From positions 546,401 through 572,321 of the forward strand of contig NW_019773992.1 of assembly GCF_001039355.2 (NCBI RefSeq): DNA of 25,921 bases, given 5' to 3'. The notes beneath the pieces were generated by a model. That model saw only the letters and a list, made by a program, of their open reading frames with translations, had not been told where the DNA came from and did not search any database. This document shows positions 1-10,505 of this stretch, one piece after another; position 1 is the stretch's first letter; every line of letters begins with the position of its first letter. The DNA comes from Lingula anatina. Its lineage: Eukaryota > Brachiopoda > Lingulata > Lingulida > Lingulidae. The position numbers were made by a program, and so were the translations under genes.

Positions 1-32
1 CCCCCCCCCCCCCCCATCTTTTTCCAACTTAC
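1..32 (-). other. Start of NGLY1 intron 3 with homopolymer C run
   Basis: The minus strand shows a consensus donor (GTAAGT) at positions 32-27, directly after the third NGLY1 exon. Fifteen C residues (G on the gene strand) follow up to the window edge. The homopolymer may be real or may mark a sequence-quality or assembly boundary. Confidence 0.6.
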
Positions 33-2214
33 CTGTGCAGTCCACTTTCCAGGTGATAGAGGCTGTAGCAGCACCTTCACGCCTGGCAAGGTACACCATC
101 TTCCAATCATGTTCCTCCTTCCTGAAGACGGAGTCCGCTTCAAACACACCAGCTTGCCAACCTTTTACTTCTTCACTGTCATTAGACACCCTGATATATG
201 TATCGCTCGCACAGCAGTATTTTAGGTGAAACAGTTTTTTCTCCTTTTCAACATCAGTCAGCTTAAATATCACAGGTGTGTTGGTCTTTAGTTTTGGTGG
301 TGCCCCTACCTCACCCCTGGCTATTCTCCATGCCAGAGAACCTGACTGCCTTCCAACATCCTCCCCTTCTTTCAATTCTTTCTTTGGCGTCATAAATTCT
401 ACCAGCTCAACCAGGGTTCTGTGTTCCAGCTCCTGTATTCTGGCAGGTGGAAGGTGCTTCTGCCTCTCTTTTCTCATAGCTAAGATGGTATTGACTAGCC
501 AGTTTTCCCTGCACTCATTTCTCCGAGAGAGAATCTCCTGAAAGTTCCTGGTGTACCTCCAAGTCACATCCTGGATATCATCCTTTGAGAATGCTATCAC
601 ATAGGTCAGTTTCTTGCCCCAGCCAACCTCATACAGCAATGGCTTGTCACAGCCTTTCTCACACGTGTCACAGTGCAGCCAGCGCTTCTGAGACCGAGAG
701 TAAACCTCTGTCCAGACATGATCTGTCCAGTCCAAAACATACCTGGCCTCAAACCCTACAGCTCTGCAGCAGAGGGTAAAACAATTGGCATACTCTCCAC
801 ACCTGCCCCGCCTTGTCTCCAGCAGTTTCCCAGGATGATTGTAACGCGGAAAACGTACATGCTTTCTACAGGTGCCACACCAGTAATTCTCCACTCTTCC
901 AGCTCCCCATTTTCTATCCTCTGCAGTTGGTTCCGCCATCCCTGCATTTTGGGTTGCACCCCCACAACTATCGCAATTTGGTGCATTGACCCAACTGAAA
1001 AAATCTTTGTACCAGTTTACAAGTTCTAATATCAGAATGTCATTCACATCAATTTCCACAGGTTTATCCATTGCTTTGCTGTGGGCACTGAGTTCATCAA
1101 ACTTCTTTTGAGCCTCAGCTCTCATTTCCTGTAAAGGCATACAGTCTCTTGCTTTGGCTTGAAGGGCTGGGTCTTCATATACAAGGACATGATCAAAGCT
1201 TGACTTCAACTTGCTGTAGAATGTCATTTCTTTGGCCTAACAAACAAAACAAAACAAAGCAAACTGAGCACACAAAGTTTGTCAATATAGGAAAAATGTA
1301 TGGTTTCCTCAAATTATACATTTTTTAAAAATCATATGATTAGAAAGATATGCTGTTTTGTAGATTCTATAATAAAGCAGTTGTTCTGATAAGTAATCAA
1401 AGCTATATTTGAACAGTCTGTATCCAAATGTAGCCATTAAAAAATACAACATACCATTAGGGCTACATCAAAGGCAGGAGTCTGAAGTGGAGTGGTCTGT
1501 GGTGTTGGCTGCTGTGGCTTAGGCTGACCAGCTCCTTGCTGATTAACCTGCTGTTGTCTCACCTCATGAAGCTCATCTCTTACACTCCGTATTTCATCAA
1601 GAAGGACATTCCGTGGAAGGCGGAGGTATTCTCCATCCTTTATTAGAATTAATAGAACAAAATTATATACAGACTAGAAATAAACAAAAAAGATTATTGT
1701 GTATCAGTTAATACCTTAGCTAACAAAGAGCAAGTGTGCACTGCTACTAGTACAGTGTTGTCCCCTATATTTTAAGGTTTTGCATTGTATTCAACATTCC
1801 ACTTCCATCCCTGGACTGGACTAATCTTCAGTTTTCCTTTTAAAAGAAAAACCATTTGTCAAAGGAACAACAACCTTTTTTTAAATTTTCTGACGAAATA
1901 GTCACCACTTTGTCCCACGGACTCTCCCCATACACAGACGACAAACGTATTTACCCCATCAAAATATTTTGCAGAAATGAACAACTCACTTCCTGAAATC
2001 CCATTGCAAACAGACACTCCATCCCACCGCTGACCAACAGTAACTTCTGCTCCACTTTCGGATTGCTGACACGAATTGAGCGATATTTGGGGTTTTCTGG
2101 ATCATTCAAAACATTGTTGGCAAACTTAAGAAGTATTTCAGACGCCTCTAAAAAGGTATTCGGAGGATTATTTAATAGCTCCTCAACACACAGCCTTCGC
2201 CGGCTAATCGACAT
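33..2214 (-). CDS. NGLY1: Peptide:N-glycanase (N-glycanase 1), first three coding exons, C-terminus off the left edge
   Basis: Cytosolic deglycosylating enzyme that cleaves N-glycans from misfolded glycoproteins exported from the ER, ahead of proteasomal degradation. I read three exons: 2214-1990, 1637-1455 and 1236-33, all with GT-AG borders and continuous reading frame (537 codons plus one base). Residues 1-75 are the PUB domain that binds p97/VCP in this family (start MSISRRRLCVEELL). Residues 76-136 are a Q/P/T-rich linker. Residues about 137-400 are the transglutaminase-like core, with two zinc CxxC pairs (C224/C227 and C256/C259) and the intact triad C282 (in GRCGEYANC), H309 (in DHVWTEV) and D326 (in LHCDTC). 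The Cys-His-Asp spacing of 27 and 17 residues equals that of the mammalian enzyme. The carbohydrate-binding PAW domain starts near residue 429 (SLAWRIARGE) and is cut by the window. Human NGLY1 is 654 residues, so roughly 115 are missing. The 1,204-bp third exon is unusually long. The ATG at 2214 is the first in frame. Confidence 0.96.
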
Positions 2215-2426
2215 CTTGGAAGTTAATGACGTGTAGCGTTTTGATTGGAAAAAAGGATAGACTGCAAATACTACTGTTTATAAAAGAACAATATTACGGG
2301 ACATATTTTATTTTATTCATAATTAAATTAATACAAACAATATATATCTATTGTTTTTATGATGAAATTGTGTCTAGAATAATATTCGACCCCCTTAGAT
2401 TCCATTTACCGCGAAGTTGTTTGAAA
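2215..2426. promoter_or_regulatory. Bidirectional promoter region between NGLY1 and CCDC112
   Basis: Only 212 bp separate the NGLY1 start codon (minus strand, 2214) from the CCDC112 start codon (plus strand, 2427), so both 5' UTRs and both core promoters must lie here or overlap the first exons. Visible motifs are a TGACGT half-CRE just right of the NGLY1 start (about 2228) and an inverted CCAAT box (GATTGG, about 2242). The CCDC112 start sits in AAAATGGCTGC, close to the YY1-type motif often found over initiator ATGs. There is no clear TATA box for either gene, although the middle is AT-rich. The promoter role follows from gene geometry; motif occupancy is inferred. Confidence 0.7.
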
Positions 2427-5400
2427 ATGGCTGCTTCCACAGGGGCAGAAGTTCGAAATGTAAGTATCAGCATTTATTCTTCTCTTTAAAGCTTCTAATA
2501 ATAATAGCTTTAAATTGGCTATATATTTTAAAAATATATAAACAAAAACCAAATCTTATTTATGTTAAAATCAGAGAGGAATGTCGACAAATAATGAACT
2601 TGTCCAAGTTTTCTTAATTTGTGTTGGCTGTTGTTCATTTATAACATTAACATTTCAATCCTGAAATAGATTAATAGTGACCAAGGAATCAAAACGTTGT
2701 GTTATGCTCTTCCTCCGGCCTTTAATGTAAATATATTTTAACTATTGTCTAGGGCCTTGACAGTGATCGATCCCCACATTCTTCACGCGGGAAAGGTGAC
2801 CATAGCAAGAAGATGGAATTGATAAAAGAAATACTTCAGCTTAATACAAAGTTAGTATTTGTAGTGAAATAAGTATGCCATTTTTCTTAACATGATGTAT
2901 CTGGCTTTGACCCCAATATTTTGTGTTATTCCCTGCTTAATATTTAATGAAAGGTTTTTACTGAATAGCATGTGATAATAATTCCCAGACTTTATTATGA
3001 TAATCCGTGAAAAAGTTCAGCCTTCAATGTTGATACAAATGTATGTTGATTGACACTTTGACTGAACACATTTCAATCTATAGTTGATCATGTTTGTTGA
3101 TAGACATCCTTGGAAACATCAATTAACTATATTATTGTAATACTGAAATGATATCCCTTTTTAAAGTATTTAATCTGATGGTTTTGCAACATTGCAGAAT
3201 AAAAAATATGGAAAGAGAAAAGTCTACACATCTGTACAGCAAAAGAAGTGACTTTAGAAAAGACTTCAGCAACCTAGAAGATGCGGATATGAAGTTCACT
3301 AATGAACACGCCAGTGAGAGTATGCGAATATTGTTTTCAGTTCTTGAATAGAAAATCATTATGTGTAAAATATATAGATTTGTAGTTTTGCAATTTTAAT
3401 TCAGAGGCATTTTAGCCTTTGGGCATTAGAATATACGTGCCATCATGGAGACTGTTACATGTAAGCATTCTTGTATTTATATTGTGAGCAGTAAGAGACA
3501 TGTTTCATTATAAGTACACTAATTATATGTATCAGTAAATGAAACATATTATGGTTTTTCAGAAGTGAAATTGAAGCAACAGCTAAATAAGATAAGAAGC
3601 ATGGTGAAGAAATTTCACCATGAGCTGCAAGATGTAAAACCAACACCAGAATGTAAGCCCTATTTCATTGCTTTCAATGATAATAATAATTGAGAACATT
3701 GAACAGTTTCTGTATTTTTCTTCATTGCTCCATTCCTTGTTTGAATTTTTCAGTTATTTTTCTTGTTTTTTAGTTGTAGAAAAATTGAAAATAATAATGG
3801 AGGACATAGAGAAAACAATCAGTGCATTTAAAGAAGAACAAAGAATACAGTAAGTACAAGAAATCCTCAAAAGGTACAGAATAATTAGAAGTAGATTGTG
3901 TTTAATGTTGTGTTGAGGCTTTTATTACTTGTTGCCTATTCCTGACCATTCATAAATAAATAAGTACAAATATTAGTTCATAAAATTTTACTTTATGTAT
4001 TCATTTTAAGGAAAATTGTTTAATTGAGTAAATGTTGTACTAATTACAGCTATGAGGAGCTCATGCGTGAGGAGAAAGCTACTACTCAAGAAATTCAAGC
4101 TTTGGAGAAAAGATTTGAGGCCTGGTCCCAAGCTGGACCTGTTAATCTGGACACACCAAGATCTGCACGACCCAAACCCCTAGCCAGTGCCAGGGATGTT
4201 ACCAAAGATTTGCCTCCTGAAGTGGCAGCTTTTGAAGTATATATACAACTATTATCACCATTGTTATAATTATGGTATTTTTGAACTACTGTTAGAGTTG
4301 GGTATTTTTTTTTTTATTATTCATATGTAGTTGTGGGCTTTTTAAAAGGAATTAGACAGCTTACTCTTACAAATGTTGTAAGATATATTTTTTTATTTTG
4401 TTTGAATTATATCAGAGTTGAATATGTTTGTATTAGAAAATGATAAAAAAAATGGGAAATGATAATCTTTTTAAAGCAAGAACTTCTACTGTGTTCCAGA
4501 GATTTCTGCAGCAAACAGGAGGTCACAGGGGAGGCTGGGATGAATATGATCACCAGACATTCATGAAGTTTAGAAATAAGCACAAGGTAATCATTTATAA
4601 GTTAATTTTTGAGCTTTTAAATCACAATAACACATTTATTTGTCTTATTTTCACTTGAAATGCATTTTAAATTTATATATTCCAGGGTAAGCCTCTTTTT
4701 ATTCGTGAACTTTACCCAGCACTACCAACAAAGACAGAGCAGCAAGTGAGAGAACATGAAAACTGGTATCAAGAATATTCTTCATTAAATGAAAAGAAGA
4801 AAGATGCTATTCAGTCATGGAGAATCAAGAAGGAAGTGAGTTTTGAATCAAATGTTGAGATATTTCAGTATTGTTACAATGAAAGGTTAAAAGACTAACA
4901 AGTCATGGGTGTAGGTAGCAACTTGATAATCCATGTTTTCCTTAGTTTTTGTGAAAGCCTTTACGTGCTGTTTGAAAACTAAGAATATATTGCATTAAGC
5001 AGTTTCTTCTCAATGATAAATATTTACATATGTGGAAATTTTAATTTATGAAATTTCAGCGGTATGTAGTACATGTAACCTTGCTGACTAAGGATGTAAT
5101 GGTTGTGATGTAGAGTATATAGTTGTAATGTCATTTCAGCATGAGAAAAAGGAAGTACTGGCACAGGCTGAGGAAGAGAGTGAGAGTGAAGAAGATGAAA
5201 GGATGTTAAAACTTCAAGAAAAAATAGAGAAAGAGAAAGAAGATAGATTTAAAAAGCTTAATGCCTGGAAGGTGAGTTGGTTCGTAGAATTTTCATTAAA
5301 ATGTCTTAAAAGTAATCTTATACCATTCTGTGAATTTGTTCTGATATTCTAATGGTAAAATTTTAGTTACATTTAATTTTTTTGTCCAAGAGGTATGTAA

Positions 5401-6673
5401 ATATTAAATAATGCACAGCAATAACTATCTATTCTAATATGTGTTGTAGATAAAAAGGATCTTTATTTTAATGTAAAAGGTTCAAAAGGAGTTGGAAAGG
5501 GTACAAGAAGAGGAAAGAAAACTAAGAGAAGATCTTTCAAAAAAAGCTGAGGAGGATAGAGAAAAGGAACGTCAGGTAAAGTTCTGAAATTTACGAACAT
5601 TTTAAGCACAATATCATTTACTTATACACTGATATTTTATTTCATCTTATAATTTAAATTTTTCATGTAAACTGCCCTTTCTTGGTTAATATAATTTTTG
5701 GCTGTTTTGATTAATAATTTCTTTTTTATTTGAAGGAAAAATTACGAGCAATGGTGCAGGAGTATAAGCAACAAAAGAATGAAGTGGATGATTTTTTGAA
5801 ACTGGAAGAGATGGCTGAAAGAGAAGCAGAGGCAGAAGCTAAGAGAAAACAATTAGCAAAGGAATTACCAAGATTGAAACAGAGAGTAATCAAAACTTAA
5901 CTCTTTTGTGTAGTCTTGTGTGGTCAAAATGTATCAACCATTATCATGTCCATGGTGAAAATTCTAAAATTGGTAAATGTTACTGCTAAGTAGATAACTT
6001 GTTTATATCTTTGGTCAGATACAAGATGTGTTTTTTTTTTTTTAGTTTAGAAGCAGTGCCCATGTTTTTGAATTATATAGTCTATGAATTCTTTTTTTTT
6101 TTGCCTTTAGAATCAAAAATTTCTCGAAGAAAAATTGGCAAGGGAGAAGGCAAAAGAAGAGGCTGATAAAAAGAAGAAGGAAAGACTGGAAAGAATAAAA
6201 AGCCAAGTAAGCAAATGCATAATAAGGAAGGTTTTTAGTTTGGCCAGTTTTACTTTTTATATAATTAAATAAGGGAATGAACTTGTAACCCTAAAATTTA
6301 GCACTATATGAGTATGTATGCAGTTAATTTTTTTCATTTATCTGCCTGGGCAAAATCCTATTGGTCAGTTGTTAAGTTGAATCCCTACATTGATGCATAT
6401 TTTATTTGATATCTTAATGATTCATTATTGCATGTCTGTAGGTCAAAGTAGATGTAAAGCGTGATCCCTCTCGGTTACTTAAACCCACCGCAGGCTGGAT
6501 GGAGAGGGAGAAAAACAAGGGGCCTAATGGGGGCGGACAGGTGCTTAGTATGCAACACAGGTACAGTCTCATTATGTTTTTCACATAAAGTCACATATAT
6601 CTCTGTTAAGTGGTAACGAGTTAGCCTGACCAGATGCTGTCGTAAATGGGAGGTCTTTGTTTTCCACAGATAG
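2427..6673 (+). CDS. CCDC112: Coiled-coil domain-containing protein 112, 13 clear exons plus a short uncertain last exon
   Basis: Coiled-coil protein whose vertebrate relative is reported at centriolar satellites and linked to ciliogenesis. Exons: 2427-2459, 2753-2850, 3198-3319, 3563-3652, 3774-3849, 4050-4236, 4500-4586, 4686-4835, 5140-5271, 5480-5575, 5736-5885, 6111-6206 and 6442-6560. All are GT-AG and phase-consistent (478 codons plus two bases). Diagnostic stretches matching my memory of the human protein are DVKPTPEFVEKL (exons 4-5), FKEEQRIHYEEL (exons 5-6), FLQQTGG then WDEYDHQ and RNKHKGKP (exons 7-8) and RDPSRLLKPTAGW (exon 13). An acidic patch (EEESESEEDE) lies near residue 292, and long charged E/K helices fill residues 300-440. 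The exon 3 donor could be 3313 or 3319; 3319 fits the family length better. The ATG is in good context (AAAATGG). The last exon is uncertain: acceptors ending at 6633 or 6669 both lead to TAG at 6671-6673, but neither clearly encodes the conserved tail. Confidence 0.93.
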
Positions 6674-6823
6674 GCATATCTTATTTGGAAATATAATGTA
6701 GGCATCATTATGTGGGGTTATTTTGCCAAATGGTACTAGAAAATATATTTTCTATATTTGATCCATATAAAAATATTAAGGATCATTACCTGAAAATTTT
6801 ACCCTTTATGAAAGATCAGATTT
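6561..6823 (+). other. CCDC112 last intron, possible last exon and 3' flank
   Basis: A GT donor at 6561 follows exon 13 after two bases of an arginine codon. A strong acceptor with a pyrimidine-rich tract ends at 6669 and would give R then TAG. A weaker acceptor at 6633 gives twelve more residues, with a tryptophan five positions after the arginine, the same spacing as in the human tail (HR-x4-W). Unspliced read-through would stop at TAA 6586-6588. No canonical AATAAA was found nearby before the repeats begin at 6824. Confidence 0.4.
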
Positions 6824-7950
6824 TAAACAAGGCAGCAAAGCTGTCAAATGTACAGACAAAAAACAGGAAACAACTATGCACAAAATAGGCTGTCAATTCT
6901 GATGCAAAAGTACATTATGTTAAACTGCAAATTCAACATCAAATTTTAATTATGCTTAACAGGTAATACCAATGTAAGTAAAATGTGTAACAAACATAAG
7001 GCTTCAGGCCCATGGGAGTTCAAGTTCACACTTTGAAAATGTATAACTTCCAGAAAAAGAAGCCAATTAGACTACTTTTCCAACTCAGGCTGCATTTTAG
7101 TCCTGTATTTCTTTTTTGAAAATGGGCTGTCCATCGTAATCCCCCTACCATTAACACTGTCGGGGACTTGCGCATTAGCGCGTCTGATGTAGACAGCGTG
7201 TGCTATTAAAGTGACCGGGGACTTATTAGCTATAGTGTATAACTTCCAGAAAAAGAAGCCAATTAGACTGCTTTTCCAACTCAGGCTGCATTTTAGTCCT
7301 GTATTTCTTTTTTGAAAGTTTGACAATCATAAGTAACATGGTTTTCCCATAATGGTCATCATGGCAGCAGCACTCAAAATTGTGTTTTCTTCTATTCTGA
7401 TGCAATATTACATAATGGTTAACAGCATAATGACCGTCAATTTTTAATAATAAAATACACGTATCATGGATTTTCAGAAAATGTGACTAGCATGGGTCTT
7501 CAAGCCCATGGAACTTCAAAGTCACACCTTGAAAATGCCAATATGTGAAAAATTAAAATTTTCACAAAAAAGCTGTTTAACTGGCAGAAAGAATTACCAA
7601 ACAGACTGCATTGCCTACTGAAGCTGTATTTTAGTCCCATGTTTCTTTCCTGTAAGATTGAGAACAGTAAGTGACATGGTTTTTCTTAAATGGTCATCAT
7701 GGGAGCAGTGCCCAAAATAGGTTTTTTTCAAATTTTTGCAATATTACAAAATGTTTAACAGCATAATGACCATCAGTTTTTAATAATAAAATATACGTAT
7801 CATGGATATTCAGAAAATGTGACAAGCAAAGGTCTTCAGGCCCACAGAACTTCAAAGTCAAATCTTGAAAATGCCAAAATGTAAACATGACAGCACTGTT
7901 CTGAAATGTTTTTTTTTCCATTTTCAACAATTTTTAACATAAAACAAAAT
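6824..7950. repeat. Dispersed repeat block with tandem units of about 336 bp (left copy)
   Basis: The first 43 bases (6824-6866, starting TAAACAAGGCAGCAAAGC) are identical to 24984-25026. The following sequence resembles the right block through the landmark TTTTAATTATGC...ACAACAGGTAA. Inside the block, a motif built on CTTCAGGCCCATGGAACTTC recurs near 7000, 7496 and 7831, and ATAATAAAATACACGTATCATGG recurs about 336 bp apart (near 7446 and 7782). This indicates degenerate tandem units. Only short open frames exist, and I see no transposase or reverse transcriptase signature. Confidence 0.8.
7041..7317. repeat. 81-bp near-perfect direct duplication flanking a 115-bp unique insert
   Basis: 7041-7121 and 7237-7317 are the same 81-bp sequence, offset by 196 bp, with a single mismatch (A versus G in GACTRCTTTTCC). 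The 115 bp between them (7122-7236) is less AT-rich than its surroundings and holds two related pieces, CGGGGACTTGCGCATTAGC and CGGGGACTTATTAGC. The near identity implies a duplication much younger than the surrounding, strongly diverged repeat units. Confidence 0.9.
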
Positions 7951-8480
7951 TAACAGTTTACTGCCATTTTTATATGATCAACTAAGAAAATTGATGAGAT
8001 GGGAAAAATATCAATAGAATAGTGTTAAATGTCCAATTTCCTCCATTCTGAGATTCTGAACATAGTGAATGATTGAATCTGACAAACTGCAATGATATGA
8101 GTTTATTTCCATTTTTGAAACTTTATTACACAATACACGATAACAAGTTTACCATCATTTTTACAAAATCAACTAACAATGTTGTAAAGATGCAGGAAAT
8201 GTCAAACAAACACTTTTACATATCTTATTAATTAAATAATGAAACTGTTAACATGCCTAAGAATTGAATCTGAGGAAATGTGAAAATATGCTGAAAAGTG
8301 AAAAAACAGCATTACTTCTACAATAATGGCCCGATCATGCTGATTTTCGAACTTGACCTGCGTTTTATGAATATTCATCAGCTCTGTAAATATAAAGCCA
8401 AAAAGTAAAACTGCCCTCCACTAATCGTGTTTACAAGGAAAGTGCACGGCGCCGGCATCGGCATCGGCGACGGTGACGAC
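7951..8480. repeat. Gene-free AT-rich stretch with diverged repeat fragments
   Basis: I see no coding exon here. Bases 8325-8420 (GATCATGCTGATTTTCGAAC, then ACCTGCGTTTT and AAAGCCAAAAAGTAAA) look like a diverged arm of the foldback repeat at 10269-10573. A short GC-rich run of GGCATCG/GGCGACGG units lies at 8449-8480. Confidence 0.5.
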
Positions 8481-8561
8481 AGACGCAGGTGATGGCAATA
8501 TGTACAGTCACATCTGTGTCTGTACATAAAAAATTGCAAAGTTCAGTTTATGGTGTAAATT

Positions 8562-8586
8562 AGGTCAAAGGTCAATTTCAAGGTCA
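8562..8586 (+). promoter_or_regulatory. DR1-type nuclear receptor motif plus extra half-site
   Basis: AGGTCAAAGGTCA (8562-8574) is a perfect direct repeat with one-base spacing, the consensus recognised by HNF4, COUP-TF and RXR heterodimers. A further AGGTCA follows at 8581-8586. The same arrangement recurs at 8708-8720, 9691-9703, 24068-24080 and 24199-24211 (the last two with one change each), always inside this repeat family. Binding is not shown; the motif is fact, its use is inference. Confidence 0.5.
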
Positions 8587-8772
8587 GTGTAAGATTACCA
8601 GTATATGACTTCCTATTCAACTTCAAAAGTAACTATGGATCTATCTCTGCCAGTTTTGGAGATAAAAGGGAACCAAAATTTGCAAAGTTCAGTTCATGGT
8701 GAAAAGTAGGTCAAAGGTCAATTCCAAGGTCACAGTTAAATTGCCAGTATGTGACTTCCTATTCAACTTTAA

Positions 8773-9044
8773 GACCCCATTTCCATAGATTTTAAATCGA
8801 TCTATCCCTGTGGGGAGTCTCACTAGATTACTGTCAGTTTAGGTGGCTTAAGCGTCTGTCCCGCCTACTGAAAGCTGTCAGGGGGTAATTAACTATGGTG
8901 CGTGCTCAGCTGACTGCAATTTAGCGTGAACCCACAGGGTTCACAGAGATGAAAGATGACCCGAAGGGTAAAACTTTCCAATAATATTATCGGTCGATCT
9001 AAATCTTAATCTCTGGATCAATCTAAATCTATGGGAATACACCC
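8773..9044. mobile_element. 272-bp MITE with imperfect inverted ends and TAA target duplication
   Basis: TAA at 8770-8772 and 9045-9047 flank the insert. The ends are inverted (left GACCCCATTTCCATAGATTT; right, reverse-complemented, GGGTGTATTCCCATAGATTT), matching in 13 of 14 positions from base 7. Removing the insert restores TTCAACTTTAATAGTAACTATGG, which aligns with the sister segment TTCAACTTCAAAAGTAACTATGG near 8617. A 3-bp TWA-type duplication and GGG-type end are typical of PIF/Harbinger elements, so that assignment is likely but not proven. Confidence 0.75.
8940..8994. repeat. 55-bp segment inside the MITE, identical to 9543-9597
   Basis: TTCACAGAGATGAAAGATGA and the next 35 bases occur without a mismatch at 8940-8994 (inside the MITE) and 9543-9597 (in the host repeat). 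The right-hand host copy at about 24484 has a diverged version, which suggests the host repeat is the original source. Confidence 0.9.
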
Positions 9045-10040
9045 TAATAGTAACTATGGACCTATCTATGCCAGTTTTGAAGATATAAGGGACTAAATGT
9101 TATAATTTTGGAGTTACAATAAAATAATACAGAAAAAAATAATTAAAATAAAGAAAAGGTCATTTGGGTTGAAATTCTTGAAATAGGAGGAGCTCAGAAG
9201 TTCTAGATGTTCAAATTTCAAGAAATAATGTCATTTTTGACCAGAAGTTGTCTGCCTCGCCAAGCCTTATGTTTTATTTTCCTGGGGTTCAAAATTTATT
9301 ATCCATTACCATACTGCACATTTTGCTTTCACCACCACTATGTACTTTTTGATACAGCATAACTTGAAAACCGTACGGAATACAAAAAAATTGGAGACCA
9401 CCTCAGTGTTGGGCTTTATATGCTCTACAAAATGCAAAAAAGAATGGGTCTCTAGCATTAACGGTTCCCAAATTAGAGACAGTTTTCAGTTTTGGTATCT
9501 TATGGCCGCTACTGCCGTGAAAATGCACCGATTGACCCCAAATTCACAGAGATGAAAGATGACCCGAAGGGTAAAACTTTCCAATAATATTATCGGTTAA
9601 GTCTGTGTAGTTTCTGAATATCAGCGCAAATATTTTTTTCGTAAAAAATTTCGTTTTTTTGAAAATTTTGGCCTGTTTGACTTGAAATAAAGGTCAAAGG
9701 TCAAATCCAAGGGCATATTTGAAATCTCCACATATTACTTTCAGTCAGCTGTCTGTAGAAATATTTCCCATAATTCCTTCCGTAGGGTAGATAATTAGCA
9801 TTTAATTTTGACATTTTTGGACAAGGGTGCATTGCAATGAGTGCCACACCTAGACCCCAGCACCGACAAAGCCCAAATTTTACGTGGAACAAGTTGAGAT
9901 TATAGGTGACCTAAATCCAAGAGATGGGTACAGAGGCCCTTACCGTCTAGGAGGAGAAGCGGTAACAGTAACATGGTGGTAGAGTCGGCGGAACGATCCA
10001 GATGCGACTAAAACCATGTGTACCGCTGGTGGTACAATTA

Positions 10041-10268
10041 AAAACTAGTGTCTTTTAAAACTGCTAACTATGTCAAAGGTAGCTTTCACTGGAGAAGCCG
10101 GGCTGGGCATTATGGTCTTTCTTCACTGTGCCAGGATGCCAAAAAGATCACAGATCCGCATCTACTGGGCACAGGTAGCCATCACCATGGAACCCAGAAA
10201 AAGTAAAACACTAATACAGTTTGGCAGGTATTGGGCACCAAATTGTGCAAAAAATAGAATTATTCTTT
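10041..10268. other. Gene-free spacer
   Basis: Short open frames only (the longest is 66 codons) and no recognisable domain. The stretch does not match the right-hand repeat copy, so it may be lineage-specific repeat or ordinary intergenic sequence. Confidence 0.4.
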
Positions 10269-10427
10269 AAATTTACTGAGTGGCTCTGTTTGGTAAAAAG
10301 GCGGGTTGTTTTCAAAAATCTGCATGATCAGTTTACTTTTATGGTAATTATTCTTAGATGTAAACTGCTCATGCCAATTTTCACAAGCAACCTACTTCTT
10401 TGCCAAACAAAGCCACTAAGTAAATTT
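10269..10427. repeat. Foldback hairpin with two 68-bp arms and 23-bp loop
   Basis: Arm 10269-10336 is the imperfect reverse complement of arm 10360-10427. Conserved blocks within the arms include GTAAACTG, TCATG, ACCAAACARAGCCACT and AGTAAATTT. The 23-bp loop is 10337-10359. A single-strand transcript would form a long imperfect hairpin. It may be a foldback transposon remnant. Confidence 0.85.
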
Positions 10428-10505
10428 ATAATAAAAATAGTTTGGAAATAATGGGTCAAATGTCACCAAAATTGTGCAAAAAAAAACAGAAAAACTGCTG
10501 TCAAT

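Larger units (their letters stand above)
8530..10040. repeat. Long dispersed repeat rich in AGGTCA half-sites (left copy)
   Basis: This block matches 24034-24983 in the same order. The shared landmarks are: GTTCAGTTYATGGTG with repeated AGGTCA; a GATACAGCATAACTTG-like stretch (9351); AAAATGCACYGATTGACCCC (9519 and about 24461); ATTTGAAATCTCCACAT (9717); GGACAAGGGTGCATTGC (9820); CTAAATCCAAGAGATGGGTAC (9911); and ACTAAAACCATGTGTA...TGGTGGTACAATTAA (10008). The copies are clearly related but diverged. The segment 9300-9340 to 9930 also has a third, more diverged relative at 13620-13975. It contains a nested MITE at 8773-9044. No coding capacity is visible, so it is probably a non-autonomous element or a decayed fragment of one. 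Confidence 0.8.

Noticed and set aside
278-1029. Open frames on the plus strand over 278-541, 585-779 and 673-1029
   Set aside because: They lie antisense to or out of frame with the long NGLY1 exon, whose minus-strand frame carries the conserved domain.
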